This document shows positions 63,869 through 64,000 of a stretch of 64,000 bases of DNA, one piece after another. The stretch covers positions 4,526,001 through 4,590,000 of the forward strand of contig NC_003070.9 in NCBI RefSeq assembly GCF_000001735.4, written 5' to 3'. Origin of the DNA: Arabidopsis thaliana. Lineage: Eukaryota > Streptophyta > Magnoliopsida > Brassicales > Brassicaceae. The notes beneath the pieces are model-generated. The model made no database searches and was not told the DNA's origin. It saw nothing but the letters and a program-made list of their open reading frames with translations. Made by a program: the position numbers and the translations under genes. Positions within the stretch are counted from its first letter, which is position 1. The number at the start of each line of letters is the position of its first letter.

Positions 63869-64000
63869 CTGCCACAAAAACAGAGAAATAATGACCTTAA
63901 AGAAGTGTCACAACAGATTATAACTCAATGTCTCAATCTATAACTAAGCTAAGTCACTTAAATGTTTCTCTAGTCTTCAGCTACAAAAACATGAACATAG
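63869..64000 (-). other. Intron of the DUF1218 gene
   Basis: The acceptor AG lies just right of 63868 on the minus strand. The remaining bases to the window edge are AT-rich with no exon-like frame. Confidence 0.6.

Overview
This is nuclear DNA of a flowering plant, and almost certainly Arabidopsis thaliana chromosome 1. I recognise several proteins and their order (GATL3, RAV1, MAP1C, AOC4, DOT5, HRS1, a BRO1-like protein, PP2AA3, HOP2/AHP2, an IST1-like protein, PRP4KB, a small acidic protein, an H3 variant, a DUF1218 protein). This matches the At1g13250-At1g13380 interval as I remember it; locus numbers are from memory, not from a search. The intergenic DNA is very AT-rich, introns are short with GT-AG borders, and there are no operons, CRISPR arrays or prokaryotic systems.

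Layout. 1-2964: intergenic, with the promoter and leader of a minus-strand gene that runs off the left edge. 2965-4002: GATL3 (minus). 4003-16385: a 12.4 kb gene-poor stretch ending in the RAV1 promoter. 16386-17420: RAV1 (plus). 18999-21155: chloroplast methionine aminopeptidase MAP1C (plus, 10 exons). 21624-22552: AOC4 (plus, jasmonate synthesis). 24366-25527: DOT5/WIP6 zinc finger (minus). 30977-32591: HRS1 (plus, nitrate/phosphate MYB-type repressor). 35217-36929: BRO1-like gene (minus). 37692-41348: PP2AA3 (minus, 12 coding exons), head to head with HOP2/AHP2 (42008-43410, plus). 43622-45043: IST1-like (minus). 46502-50547: PRP4KB kinase (minus, 10 exons). 51229-51813: acidic protein of unknown role (minus). 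51814-61925: a 10 kb gene-poor stretch with a Helitron 3' end and telomere-like repeats. 61926-62522: histone H3 variant HTR6 (minus). 63218-63868: the last two exons of a DUF1218 membrane protein (minus) that enters from the right.

The genes are independent units, not a pathway. Several are regulators (RAV1, DOT5, HRS1, PP2AA3, PRP4KB, HTR6); others are housekeeping or metabolic. All exon models were rebuilt by hand from splice signals and codon phase. Those for MAP1C, AOC4, DOT5, HRS1, PP2AA3, HOP2, IST1-like, PRP4KB and HTR6 close exactly in frame from ATG to stop.

I found no undescribed multi-gene system. The most interesting non-gene signal is a recurring pattern in the spacers: short perfect direct repeats (9-17 bp) flanking 11-45 bp A-rich (or T-rich) inserts, seen about ten times. 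They look like minute target-site-duplicating retro-insertions. Other points are a GC-AG intron in PP2AA3, an echo of a coding exon inside a MAP1C intron, an internally duplicated AOC4 intron, a (TTC)24 tract six bases inside a MAP1C intron, a (TA)34 tract just upstream of HRS1, the mosaic H3 protein, and promoter-like motif clusters that precede no recognisable gene.
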